From Flavobacterium lindanitolerans (GTDB lineage Bacteria; Bacteroidota; Bacteroidia; Flavobacteriales; Flavobacteriaceae): 64,000 nucleotides of DNA. Every line of letters begins with the position of its first letter. The first letter of the stretch is position 1. The notes below the pieces were generated by a model that did not search any database, was not told the DNA's origin, and was given only the letters and a program-made list of their open reading frames with translations. The DNA lies in NCBI RefSeq assembly GCF_002846575.1, contig NZ_PJND01000007.1:620001-684000 (forward strand), given 5' to 3'. The position numbers were made by a program, and so were the translations under genes. Of the stretch, positions 42,949-51,582 are shown piece after piece.

Positions 42949-43686
42949 GAAAATCGTTGAAGATAAACAATTTTATGCTTGCTGTTGTTTGGTTAGAATT
43001 TTTATAGCTTTTAAGACCTTAGTTTTTTACAGGCAAAAGTGGTTTTGTTTTTGGTCTTTATTTTTTGCCAGTGCTTTTTTATAGATAAGTTGTGTCAAAA
43101 AAGCTGTTTTTTGGCTTTTTAGAGGCTTCTTCTGAATTGAATATCTTTGACAGCAGATGTTTTTTGATGCTGATTAACGCAAGTTTTTTAAAGATTTTGG
43201 AAAACAAATCAAAACGGCTGAAGAGGTTAATTAATTATAGGAACTTTATTAAGACTTTATGTTTACAAAGTAGCTAAAATGAAATCTTTTTATATCCTGA
43301 AATAATTATGATCACTTCTTAAATCTGTATAATTATTTTAATCTGTGGCTAAAATCAATTAGATAGACTTGTGAAAAACCTCTCAGTTTGGAATTTAACA
43401 ACTCTTTTCTATAGAAGTTCATATAGCGATTACATTATTAACTAATATGCCGCGGAATAAGGCTGTTTTTAAGCCTTTTTAGAAGCTTTTGCCCCAATCC
43501 CTAATAACTTACAATGATGGTTCTTTTTAGCGGTATAAAAAGCTACAAATTGAAAGTTGCTTACTGAAAGAGAACAAGACTTGTAAAAGTGGCTGAGGTT
43601 TGCTATTGAAAGACCATATAATTAAACTAATACAATTGCATTTGGAAATGACAAGATAAAGCTTTATTCTAACGGCTTTTCTAAAT
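42949..43686. other. gene-free AT-rich stretch of about 740 bp
   Basis: No credible gene: the longest reading frame (43092-43277, 61 codons) shows no protein-like features. A segment near 43097-43130 (AAAGCTGTTTTTTGGCTTTT...) resembles one near 43458-43490 (AAGGCTGTTTTTAAGCCTTT...), suggesting two diverged copies of a short element. Around 43320-43350 the words TTAAATCTGTATAAT and TTTAATCTGTGGC resemble degenerate intergenic elements I associate with flavobacterial genomes. It may be a decayed locus or a collection of old repeats. Confidence 0.5.
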
Positions 43687-43722
43687 AAAAAATCCCCGTT
43701 GAAACTCAACGGGGATTTTTTT
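43687..43722. terminator. bidirectional terminator below the DUF5689 gene
   Basis: AAAAAATCCCCGTTGA (43687-43702) with TCAACGGGGATTTTTT (43706-43721), loop AAC. It ends the minus-strand receptor/lipoprotein operon. Confidence 0.92.
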
Positions 43723-43739
43723 ATTATTTAACCTTTATC

Positions 43740-45074
43740 TTAGTTAACTACGATATCATCGATACCAAAGTTTGTTGTAAGTCTTGGGTTGGTAAGTCCG
43801 GAACCGGTATATTCAAAAATGAAGAATCCGTTTCCTGTAACGTTTGCAGGAATAGTGAATGTTCCGGCATTTACAAAAGTCTGGCTTGTTCCAATGTTAA
43901 AGCTAGATGTAATATCAACGATAGCTGCATTTCTGATATCTTGGCCAGGAGTGTAGTTTGTCGTGTAATATACTTTTAAGGGAGCATGACCTGTTACAGG
44001 GAATGAAACTTTATATTTGAAAGTCATTGTATTGGCAGCTGTCATATCAACCGGCACGAAGAACATCGTTTTGTTATCTTCATTCGGTGTTCCAAAAGAT
44101 GACATTTCCAGATATTTAGAAGCTGTAGTTTTAATGTTCCAAACTTTAGTTCCAACAAAAGGTTTGTTGAAATAGTTCGGGAAGTTACTTTGGTTAGCAA
44201 CATAGCTTTCAAAGTTTTCTGTAAAGCTTCCCAAATAGTTGAAGCTTCTGTCTCCGCTTAATTGGATGTCGCTTTCGTATCTTACGATGAATTGGAAATC
44301 GGAGTTGTATTTAGTCATTACACCTCTGATTTTTCCACTTCCAGAAGGAACTCTGTTTCCTGAAAAAGGAGCAAAGCTGCTGAAACGGATAATATTTGAA
44401 GCACCGCCTGTAGATGCAGATGTGATAAAGTGGTTTGTTGCCCCACCACCTGAATCAATATCATAATATTTTCTTCCTACGGAAGCATCAGCAAAACGTA
44501 CATCGTTGATTTCGATAAGTGTGTTCAGGTTAGCATTGTTATAAGCCTGAGCAAGTGTTACCGTTCTTACCATGTCATTCTCATTTACTCTTGTGCAAGA
44601 AGGGAAGATAAACTGTCTCCAAACATTTTCAGAGATTCTTCCAATTTGATTTCCTTGATATAGGGCGCCAATCTGTAAAGAGTTGAAAACATTAGCATAG
44701 TACAAGCCTTTTAGCTTGATGTAAACTTTAGTCCCTGGAGTAAATCCTTCAGCAAAAGTTGAAGAAACGTTCAAAGCAATGCTAAATCCTACAGGAGCTC
44801 CTGTTTCAGGAAGTGTCTGCATAGAAATAGTCTTAAAGAAAGTTCCTTTTTCATCGCTTGAAGTTACATATCCTTCAATGATATCGTCGTCTTCATACAA
44901 TTTTGGAGTTCCGGTAGCCGTAGCAATAATCTGCTGAACCGTTTTTGTAGCCGTCAATCCCGGATCAACACATCCAAGGTTTGGCGTATTATAATTGTCG
45001 TCATTAGCACAACCAGAAATTAATCCGGCAGCAATCATAGAGACAAATATAGATTTAAATATAATAGATTTCAT
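43740..45074 (-). CDS. DUF5689 / choice-of-anchor J lipoprotein
   Basis: A 444-aa lipoprotein (lipobox ISGC, Cys22). I start at the ATG at 45074 (MKSIIFK...), because the longer frame start would overlap the upstream gene and spoil the signal peptide. The first part (about 30-270) is a DUF5689 region with an OB-fold-like feel: DDIIEGYVTSSDEKGTFFKTI, GTKVYIKLKGLYY, and FIVRYESDIQL at its end. The C-terminal part (about 285-444) is a choice-of-anchor J-like domain with NFGIDDIVV at the end. It is the third gene after a TonB receptor and another lipoprotein and probably sits on the outer membrane as a binding component. Ligand unknown. Confidence 0.8.
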   Translation of the reverse strand: MKSIIFKSIFVSMIAAGLISGCANDDNYNTPNLGCVDPGLTATKTVQQIIATATGTPKLYEDDDIIEGYVTSSDEKGTFFKTISMQTLPETGAPVGFSIALNVSSTFAEGFTPGTKVYIKLKGLYYANVFNSLQIGALYQGNQIGRISENVWRQFIFPSCTRVNENDMVRTVTLAQAYNNANLNTLIEINDVRFADASVGRKYYDIDSGGGATNHFITSASTGGASNIIRFSSFAPFSGNRVPSGSGKIRGVMTKYNSDFQFIVRYESDIQLSGDRSFNYLGSFTENFESYVANQSNFPNYFNKPFVGTKVWNIKTTASKYLEMSSFGTPNEDNKTMFFVPVDMTAANTMTFKYKVSFPVTGHAPLKVYYTTNYTPGQDIRNAAIVDITSSFNIGTSQTFVNAGTFTIPANVTGNGFFIFEYTGSGLTNPRLTTNFGIDDIVVN

Positions 45075-45093
45075 TTTTTTACTTTTAATAGAA

Positions 45094-45699
45094 TTAGTTA
45101 TAAACTCTAATATTATCAATTTGATAAGTACCGTCTAATGTCGTACCGTTTCCTTTTACTCTGAATGCGATATGAGCAGTTCCGGTAAATCTTGACAAAT
45201 CAATTACTCCGGACTTAATAAATTGGTAATAAGTAGCAGAAGTTGTCGGGAAAGTCGCGCTCAATGACTGCCATGTAGCTGCAGTAACATTGGTTCCGTC
45301 AAAGTCAGTAGAAATTAATACTTCAATCGTATTTGCCGCGTTGTCAACAAAAGCCTGGGCTGTCTGGAAAACTAATTTCTCGCCCTCCTGAGCATCAAGG
45401 TCAATACTCGGAGTGATTAACCATCCAATGTTTGAGGACTGGCCAGATTGGTATGACGTGAATTCTGCATAACCATTACCACTATAAACCTGGTTTGTCC
45501 AACGAACAGTACCGGTTTCAGCAAAGTTTAACCATCCTTCTTTTTCAAACAATGTGTTGTCTGCTCCTTCTGAAAAATCTTCACCAAAAATTAGCGGAGT
45601 ATATTCCGGAAGGCTAGTGTCATCATCATTTACACAGCTTGACATCATTCCCATCGTAAGAGATGCGAATAATAATGTTGTTATCTTATTCATTTTCAT
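45094..45699 (-). CDS. choice-of-anchor J domain lipoprotein
   Basis: A 201-aa lipoprotein with lipobox MSSC (Cys22). I start at the ATG at 45699 (MKMNK), 11 nt after the receptor stop; the longer version would begin at a TTG. The mature part has the choice-of-anchor J pattern: FGEDFSEGADNTLFEKEGW near the start, IGWLITPSIDLDA in the middle and YQIDNIRVYN at the end. These jelly-roll-like domains are found in many secreted Bacteroidota proteins and are thought to bind ligands or surfaces. It lies between the TonB receptor and the DUF5689 lipoprotein in one minus-strand operon. Confidence 0.78.
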   Translation of the reverse strand: MKMNKITTLLFASLTMGMMSSCVNDDDTSLPEYTPLIFGEDFSEGADNTLFEKEGWLNFAETGTVRWTNQVYSGNGYAEFTSYQSGQSSNIGWLITPSIDLDAQEGEKLVFQTAQAFVDNAANTIEVLISTDFDGTNVTAATWQSLSATFPTTSATYYQFIKSGVIDLSRFTGTAHIAFRVKGNGTTLDGTYQIDNIRVYN

Positions 45700-45710
45700 A
45701 ATACGCAATT

Positions 45711-48533
45711 TTAGAAGTTGATGTAAAGGTTTACAAAATAAGTTCTTCCATATCCGTAGAAATACTTTGGACCAAAAGAAGGAGTTCCGCTTGAAACGTC
45801 TCTGTTTAACTCTTGATAGTTAGCATTTCTTGCCTGTTCAAATCCACCTGTTTTGTATGTCTGATCCAATACGTTGTTGATACTTGCAAAGAATCCTACA
45901 GTTTTACCACCGATTCTCCATGATTTTCCTCCAGTTAAATTTACTAAATAAAAATCATCAAATTTCTCTTGTTTCAACAATTTTCTTGCATTCTCACGAT
46001 CAATATCAGAGAATGGGAAATCCATTCCGTAAGGATCTGCAGAGTTTTCAAAGAAATTGTGTGTTCTCAATAATGCAGATACATCTAAATAGTTGCTTGC
46101 AAGGTAGTTTGCGTTAGCACCAATCCACCAGAAGTGAGGATCTCTATATTCAAGACCCACAGAGTAAGCCTGTTGTGGCATACCTGGAAGACGGTAGTTT
46201 TTCAAGTTAGCCTGTCCAAAATTTACTTGTGTATTTGGAGCGCCTACACTTGCCAGAGAACCTTCTTGTACAAGAGCTGCAAGAGCGTCGTTATTGATAC
46301 TTACATTAGGATTGTTGTCATAAGTATACTGTCCGTAAGTTCCCGTAGCAGTAAATTTCAATGTTGGGATAATTTGGTATTCGATACCCAATTCAACACC
46401 CATGTTTTTCTTGTTGATATTGGTTACTGTTTCAGCAACGAAAGCGTTGGCATCAGAACCATCTCCTTCAAATACTCCTTCAGCAAAGAAGAATGAAGTT
46501 TCAGTAGCATTTTTGATTGTTGAGTAGAAACCTGTCAATCTTGCTTTCAATTTAGGTGCTCTGATGATATAACTTGCGTCAACACTCATGATATTTTCGC
46601 TGTTGATATCCGGAACGATGATGTTGTTCAAACGCGCATTAGGGAAAGTATTTCTCAATGAAGGCGCTTTTGTCATGTAGATTGCATTAACATCGAACAT
46701 TTGTCTTCCGGTCATTTTGTATGTCATACCTCCTTTGAATCCGAAGTTTTCAAAAACAATCTTGTCGCTTTTTCCAAAAGAGTTGTTTGCGTAAAGTCCG
46801 TTTCTGTACAAACCTTCTCTTTGGTATTGAGAACGGGAGAATGATTGAGCAAGGTAGAAATCGAATGTGCTGTAGTTGAATTTAAACTGCGTGAAAGCAT
46901 CAGCTACATCAGCAAGCAAATTATAGTTATAACCATAAGTATCTCCCACACCTACTTGTCTGTTTGGATTGTTCAAGTCAGACTGAGCAAAATTTCCAGT
47001 GTAGAAATTGTCGATATCATTAAAATACTGTCCTCCAAGAAGGTCAAGCATGTTTTGGAAGTTATGCGATTTTAGCTTTCTGTAAGTTGCACCAGCATTA
47101 AGAATGATGTTGTCAGAAAGTTGAGTATTTAAGATAGAGTTTGCAGTCCAGGTTTTGTCATCTGTTCTGTCTTCATACAATGCATAAACACTGTTTCCTG
47201 CAGCTGTTCTGCTGTTGGCAGCATACATTGCATTCCAGTCAATTTGTCTGTTAGTTAAGAAACGGGCTCTTGAAGCTTCTAAAATATTAGCTTCTGAATT
47301 TCCTACAAAGGTATTTCCATCATACATTGAAGTATAGTAGCTAGGAAGGTTTCTGTAGTAAGTAGGATCAGGGTTGTTTACGTTTTGGAAATCAAGACGG
47401 CTGTTTCCGATTTTACCAAATTGGTAAGAAACATTGGTGTTTAAGTTTGTCTTGTCAGTAATTTTCCAATAGTGGCTTAACATAAAGATTGGCTCTTCAA
47501 CATCTTTGTCTCTTGAGTTTCTTTTCTCACCATCTTGCCATCCCCAGTATGAGTTGTATTTTTCTCCTGCAATTCTGTTAACTTCAGCCGTGTTTGGAGA
47601 GTTTTTACCTCTGCTGTTTTGAGCATAGATTGATGTAAAGTTTAAGCTGTGTTTATCATTAAATCTTTTTTCAATACTTGCAAAGAAAGAGTTTGCGCTG
47701 TAATCAGTTCCGTCAAAATAACCTTCCTGAGCCCATCTTCTTGAAGCAGAAATCACATAAGCAATTCCATCTTTATTCATTCCTGAAGCATGAGTTCCCA
47801 TCATTCTCCAGCTGTAGTTTGTATTGGTTCCGGAGAAAGAAATTCTGGTACCTGGTCTGTAAAATGAAGCTCTTGTATTGATTTCCTGAGTTCCTAAGAT
47901 ACTTCCGAAAGTATAATCAGAAGGAGCAGAACCCATAGTAAATTCTTGGTTTCTAGTAGCGTCGTTCAAACCTCCCCAGTTACTCCATTGTGGTCGGCCA
48001 TCATATACTTTGTTCATAACGATACCGTTAATCATCGTGGTTCCGTATTCGTTGTCCAGACCTCTGATTCTAAAACGAGCCTGGCCCCAGTTGAACGCTG
48101 CAGATTGTTGGAAAGCATCTCTTGTTGCCTGTAATAATCCTGAAGTACTTTCAGAACCACTGTTGTCATCACCCAAATCATTTTCAGTAATGGTAATCAA
48201 GCTTAATTGCTGCTCAGAAGTAATGTCTTCTGCCAAAACAACAACTCCCAAGTCTAAAGGTTGACCTTCAACATCGATAGACAGGATTTGACGAGAATAG
48301 CCAGTACTTGAAACTTCAAGAAGATGGCTGCCGTGTGGCGCATTTTCGAAAACAAATACACCGTCAGAATTTGTCAAAGCGGTCAATGTTGTGTTTCGAA
48401 TTGTAGCTACTACATTTTGCAATGGTTTTTGAGTTTTTGAGTCAACAACTTTACCCTTAACTAAGGACCCCTGCTGAGCAAAAGCAAAAACGACTTGCAT
48501 TACAAATAAAATACTAATTACAAGTTTTTTCAT
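45711..48533 (-). CDS. TonB-dependent receptor with carboxypeptidase-regulatory N-domain
   Basis: A 940-aa outer-membrane receptor. The signal peptide ends at AFAQ. Residues about 22-110 are a CarboxypepD_reg-like domain (GKVVDSKTQKPLQNVVATIRN). A plug domain follows (about 115-240, RFRIRGLDNEYGTTMINGIVMN), then a long barrel ending in YFVNLYINF. No SusD partner is present. It is the first gene of a three-gene operon with a choice-of-anchor J and a DUF5689 lipoprotein, and is divergent from an exported endonuclease/phosphatase-family enzyme. The substrate is unknown; a product released by that enzyme is a reasonable guess. Confidence 0.9.
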   Translation of the reverse strand: MKKLVISILFVMQVVFAFAQQGSLVKGKVVDSKTQKPLQNVVATIRNTTLTALTNSDGVFVFENAPHGSHLLEVSSTGYSRQILSIDVEGQPLDLGVVVLAEDITSEQQLSLITITENDLGDDNSGSESTSGLLQATRDAFQQSAAFNWGQARFRIRGLDNEYGTTMINGIVMNKVYDGRPQWSNWGGLNDATRNQEFTMGSAPSDYTFGSILGTQEINTRASFYRPGTRISFSGTNTNYSWRMMGTHASGMNKDGIAYVISASRRWAQEGYFDGTDYSANSFFASIEKRFNDKHSLNFTSIYAQNSRGKNSPNTAEVNRIAGEKYNSYWGWQDGEKRNSRDKDVEEPIFMLSHYWKITDKTNLNTNVSYQFGKIGNSRLDFQNVNNPDPTYYRNLPSYYTSMYDGNTFVGNSEANILEASRARFLTNRQIDWNAMYAANSRTAAGNSVYALYEDRTDDKTWTANSILNTQLSDNIILNAGATYRKLKSHNFQNMLDLLGGQYFNDIDNFYTGNFAQSDLNNPNRQVGVGDTYGYNYNLLADVADAFTQFKFNYSTFDFYLAQSFSRSQYQREGLYRNGLYANNSFGKSDKIVFENFGFKGGMTYKMTGRQMFDVNAIYMTKAPSLRNTFPNARLNNIIVPDINSENIMSVDASYIIRAPKLKARLTGFYSTIKNATETSFFFAEGVFEGDGSDANAFVAETVTNINKKNMGVELGIEYQIIPTLKFTATGTYGQYTYDNNPNVSINNDALAALVQEGSLASVGAPNTQVNFGQANLKNYRLPGMPQQAYSVGLEYRDPHFWWIGANANYLASNYLDVSALLRTHNFFENSADPYGMDFPFSDIDRENARKLLKQEKFDDFYLVNLTGGKSWRIGGKTVGFFASINNVLDQTYKTGGFEQARNANYQELNRDVSSGTPSFGPKYFYGYGRTYFVNLYINF

Positions 48534-48588
48534 AAATAAATTTAATGATTAATCCCTTTTTGTTAGAAATACAATTTCTTAACGGCGG

Positions 48589-48624
48589 CAAAGTTACATT
48601 ATTAATTAATATTATTTACTTTTG
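48589..48624. promoter_or_regulatory. divergent -7 elements between receptor and EEP enzyme genes
   Basis: Within the 136-bp divergent region, TAACTTTG lies on the minus strand (48589-48596, for the receptor operon) and TACTTTTG on the plus strand (48617-48624, for the enzyme gene), both matching TAnnTTTG. The -33 elements are not clear. The closeness would allow shared control. Confidence 0.45.
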
Positions 48625-48669
48625 CTCCCAAGTTTATGTTAAACTTCATATTTAATTAATATTGGATTT

Positions 48670-49716
48670 ATGAGAATTAAAAAATTTATTGCCCTTTTCA
48701 TTGTATTATCTTCAATAAATGTTGCGCAAGCTCAGGATAAGAAGTTTAGAGTGCAAACCATTGCATTCTACAACTTTGAGAACTTGTTTGACACGATTAA
48801 CAATGCAAATGTGAATGATGAAGAGTATACCCCAACAGGTACACAAAATTGGACAGCGGAGAAATACAAAAAGAAACTGGCAAATCTTAGCAGGGTTTTG
48901 AATGAAATTGGAACCAGCGATCAGCAGAAGGAATCTCCTGTGATTATTGGTGGTGCAGAAATTGAAAACAGAGGTGTTCTTGAAGATTTGGTAAAACAAC
49001 CGCTTTTGATTAACAAGGATTATGGTATTGTTCATTATGACTCTCCGGACAAAAGAGGAATTGACGTGGCATTGCTATACCAAAAAAAGCATTTCAAACC
49101 AACGAGTTCTATCAATATTCCGCTAATCATTTATGACCAGACAGATAAGACAAAGAGAATTTATACCCGTGACCAGTTGTTGGTTACCGGATTGCTGGAT
49201 GGTGAAGAAATGCACTTTATCGTAAACCACTGGCCATCACGTTCAGGAGGTGAACAAAAATCAAGTCCAAACCGTGAGGCTGCCGGAAGATTAAATAGAA
49301 AAATTATTGACTCGTTGTATAATATCAATCCAAACGCAAAAATCATTACTATGGGTGACTTAAATGATGGTCCTTATAATAAGAGTGTTAAGGTTGAATT
49401 AGGAGCCAAAGCCAAAAAAGAAGAAACCAAAGAAAGAGGCATGTACAACCCTATGGAAGAAATGTCTAATAAAGGAATCGGAACTTTGGCTTATAGAGAC
49501 GCCTGGGATTTATTTGACCAGATGATTCTTTCCGAGCCATTAATCAGAAAAGATTATTCTTCCTATCGTTTCTGGAAAGCCGGTGTTTACAACAAGCCTT
49601 TCCTTACACAAACAACAGGACAATATAAAGGTTATCCGCTAAGAAACTCCAACGGTCAGGTAGGATTCAGTGACCACTTTCCCGTGTATCTGTACCTGAT
49701 AAAAGAGGTAAAATAA
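48670..49716 (+). CDS. exported endonuclease/exonuclease/phosphatase family enzyme
   Basis: A 348-aa member of the EEP superfamily (DNase I / exonuclease III fold), which hydrolyses phosphodiester or phosphomonoester bonds with divalent metal. The signal peptide ends at AQAQ. Active-site motifs are all visible: FYNFENLFDT, GGAEIENR with the metal-binding Glu, VALLYQ, NHWPSRSGGE with the catalytic His, GDLNDGP with Asp/Asn, and SDHFPV with the terminal Asp-His. It is predicted to act in the periplasm or outside. It is divergent from a TonB receptor operon with a DUF5689 lipoprotein, suggesting work on nucleic acids or other phosphoesters whose products are imported. Confidence 0.88.
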   Translation: MRIKKFIALFIVLSSINVAQAQDKKFRVQTIAFYNFENLFDTINNANVNDEEYTPTGTQNWTAEKYKKKLANLSRVLNEIGTSDQQKESPVIIGGAEIENRGVLEDLVKQPLLINKDYGIVHYDSPDKRGIDVALLYQKKHFKPTSSINIPLIIYDQTDKTKRIYTRDQLLVTGLLDGEEMHFIVNHWPSRSGGEQKSSPNREAAGRLNRKIIDSLYNINPNAKIITMGDLNDGPYNKSVKVELGAKAKKEETKERGMYNPMEEMSNKGIGTLAYRDAWDLFDQMILSEPLIRKDYSSYRFWKAGVYNKPFLTQTTGQYKGYPLRNSNGQVGFSDHFPVYLYLIKEVK

Positions 49717-49720
49717 TTTT

Positions 49721-49748
49721 AAAGGCTAGTTTTTTACTGGCCTTTTTT
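49721..49748 (+). terminator. terminator of the EEP enzyme gene
   Basis: AAAGGCTAGT (49721-49730) pairs with ACTGGCCTTT (49736-49745), one G-U pair, followed by T residues. Confidence 0.75.
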
Positions 49749-49780
49749 ATTTTTAGTAATTTAGTAGAAATATTAAAGCT

Positions 49781-50320
49781 ATGGCAATTTTAAAACCGTT
49801 CAATCTCAATCAATGGATTGAAGAGAACAGGCATCTGCTAAAACCGCCTGTTGGAAATAAAAACATTTATGTTGATTCTGAAGACTATATCGTAATGATA
49901 GTAGCCGGGCCAAATGCCCGAAAAGACTACCATTATAATGAAACTGAAGAATTGTTCTATCAGCTTGAAGGCTCTATAAAAGTAATCATTCAGGAAGACG
50001 GCAAACGCAAAGAAATGGAACTCCATGCCGGAGATATGTATCTTCATCCGGCCAAAACGCCACACTCTCCGGTTCGTTCAGCAGGTTCCATAGGTCTGGT
50101 TATTGAAAGAAAAAGAGCAGGAAAAGGCTATACGGACGGACTGCTTTGGTTCTGTGAAAACTGTAACCACAAACTTTACGATGTCTACTTTGAGCTCAAC
50201 GATATTGAAAAAGATTTCCTGCCGCATTTTCAGCATTTTTATAATTCCAAAACGTTACGTACCTGTACAAAATGCGGAACCATTATGGAAGCCGATAAAA
50301 AATACACATTAAAGAGATAA
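49781..50320 (+). CDS. nbaC: 3-hydroxyanthranilate 3,4-dioxygenase
   Basis: A 179-aa cupin dioxygenase that opens the ring of 3-hydroxyanthranilate to 2-amino-3-carboxymuconate semialdehyde in the kynurenine route of tryptophan breakdown or NAD synthesis. The catalytic iron ligands are in DYHYNETEELFYQLEG (His and Glu) and YLHPAKTPHSP (His). The second, rubredoxin-like iron site is formed by CENC and CTKC near the C-terminus, a mark of the bacterial enzyme. Cytoplasmic. No other kynurenine-pathway gene is in the window, so the gene stands alone here. Confidence 0.94.
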   Translation: MAILKPFNLNQWIEENRHLLKPPVGNKNIYVDSEDYIVMIVAGPNARKDYHYNETEELFYQLEGSIKVIIQEDGKRKEMELHAGDMYLHPAKTPHSPVRSAGSIGLVIERKRAGKGYTDGLLWFCENCNHKLYDVYFELNDIEKDFLPHFQHFYNSKTLRTCTKCGTIMEADKKYTLKR

Positions 50321-50344
50321 TATTGTGGTGCTCTTCAAAAACTG

Positions 50345-50374
50345 AAAACCTTGCTCAACAAGCAAGGTTTTTTT
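50345..50374 (+). terminator. terminator after the dioxygenase gene
   Basis: AAAACCTTGCT (50345-50355) with AGCAAGGTTTTTTT (50361-50374), loop CAACA. Confidence 0.9.
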
Positions 50375-50498
50375 ATTGTGCTAAAAAAAACATAATGGAG
50401 GTAACAGTTTCATATTTAATGTCATACCTTCGCGCCGCATTTAAAATTATCCTTAAAAAATGGACGATTATTATCAGAAGAACATTTTATTAATGTAA

Positions 50499-50526
50499 GG
50501 ACAGCGCGTCATATCGCAAGCTGTTC
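50499..50526 (+). other. structured leader hairpin before the CorA-like gene
   Basis: GGACAGCGCG (50499-50508) can pair with CGC (50515-50517) and, past an AA bulge, GCTGTTC (50520-50526), with loop TCATAT and one G-U pair. It lies 20 nt before the CorA-like start. Too GC-rich to be chance background here, and not followed by a T run. It may be a 5' leader regulatory structure. Confidence 0.4.
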
Positions 50527-50545
50527 TTAGAAATAGCATTGCATT

Positions 50546-51471
50546 ATGATTACATTCTACAAAAATGACAGTGGGCTTATTCCTGCCCAAAACCCAAACG
50601 AAAGCTGCTGGATTAATGCGGTTTCTCCAACTAGAGAAGAAATCAGATACCTTCTTGAAGATTTAAAATCCCTGAAGCCTTTTATAATGACATTGAAGAT
50701 ATTGACGAACGTCCGCGTCTGGAAACCGAAAACGGCTGGAATCTCATTATCCTGAGAATCCCTTTTAAGAGCAATGACGAAAAGCTACCATTTAATACGG
50801 CTCCTTTGGGACTGATTTTTAACGACGATGTTTTTGTTTCCTTATGTTTTCAACCCAACGACATGCTGGAAGATTTTGTGTTGTATACGCAGCGTAAAAA
50901 AATAGCAATCGCTTCGCATTATGATTTAGTACTCAAATTATTGCTGTCATCCAGTGTCTGGTATCAGAAATACCTGAAACACATTAACCAGCGTATCAAA
51001 TTGGCTGAAAGCAATCTGGAAAAATCAATAAAAAATGAAGAACTCCAGGCCTTGCTGCAAATTGAAAAGTGTCTGGTATTTTTTATAACATCTTTAAAAG
51101 GGAATGATATCCTTTTCCATAGAATCAAAAATTTAAAAAATCAGAAAACAACACTTAACCCCGATTTGGTTGAAGACGTAGAAATTGAATTGCGGCAGGC
51201 AGAAGAGACGACAAATGTGTACAGCAACATTTTAACCGGAATGATGGACGCTTATGCTTCTGTAATTTCAAATAACCTGAACGTTATCATGAAACGGCTG
51301 ACTTCCATTTCAATCATTTTGATGATTCCTACATTGGTAGCGAGCCTGTACGGAATGAACGTGCCTAATAACCTTCAGGCAAGTCCGCTTGGATTTTGGA
51401 TTATCCTGCTCATGTCACTATTCATTTCCATTCTGGGCGTATTTATATTTAAGAAGCGAAATCTGTTTTAA
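50546..51471 (+). pseudogene. CorA-type magnesium/divalent cation transporter, frameshifted
   Basis: Read as one gene with one added base, this is a 308-aa CorA-family inner-membrane transporter. The first frame gives MITFYKNDSG...REEIRYLLEDLK and then loses the match at the run TTAAAATCC (A4 at 50665-50668). With five A the frame continues as DLKIPEAFYNDIEDIDERPRLE...NGWNLIILRIPFKS and joins the second frame, which runs to 51471. The C-terminal part has the two membrane helices and the YGMNVPN signature of the pore. The frame loss at a short A run means a real inactivating deletion, a sequencing or assembly error, or slippage-dependent expression. Everything downstream of the shift is intact. 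Confidence 0.8.
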
Positions 51472-51582
51472 TTCTTTAAGAAAAGGAAAGACAATTGCTA
51501 AAAAAACATTTTGATTCGCAAAATCCACCTATAAATCATAACTTCGCAAAAAATAATACAATTTACAATCAAAAAGTTATAA

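Noticed and set aside
43092..43277. 61-codon plus-strand frame in the gene-free stretch
   Set aside because: AT-rich, no promoter or recognisable protein features, and overlaps a repeat-like element.
50546..51471. Programmed ribosomal frameshift in the CorA-like gene
   Set aside because: The site is only four A followed by TCC, without a slippery heptamer or downstream pseudoknot that I can see; mutation or sequencing error is simpler.
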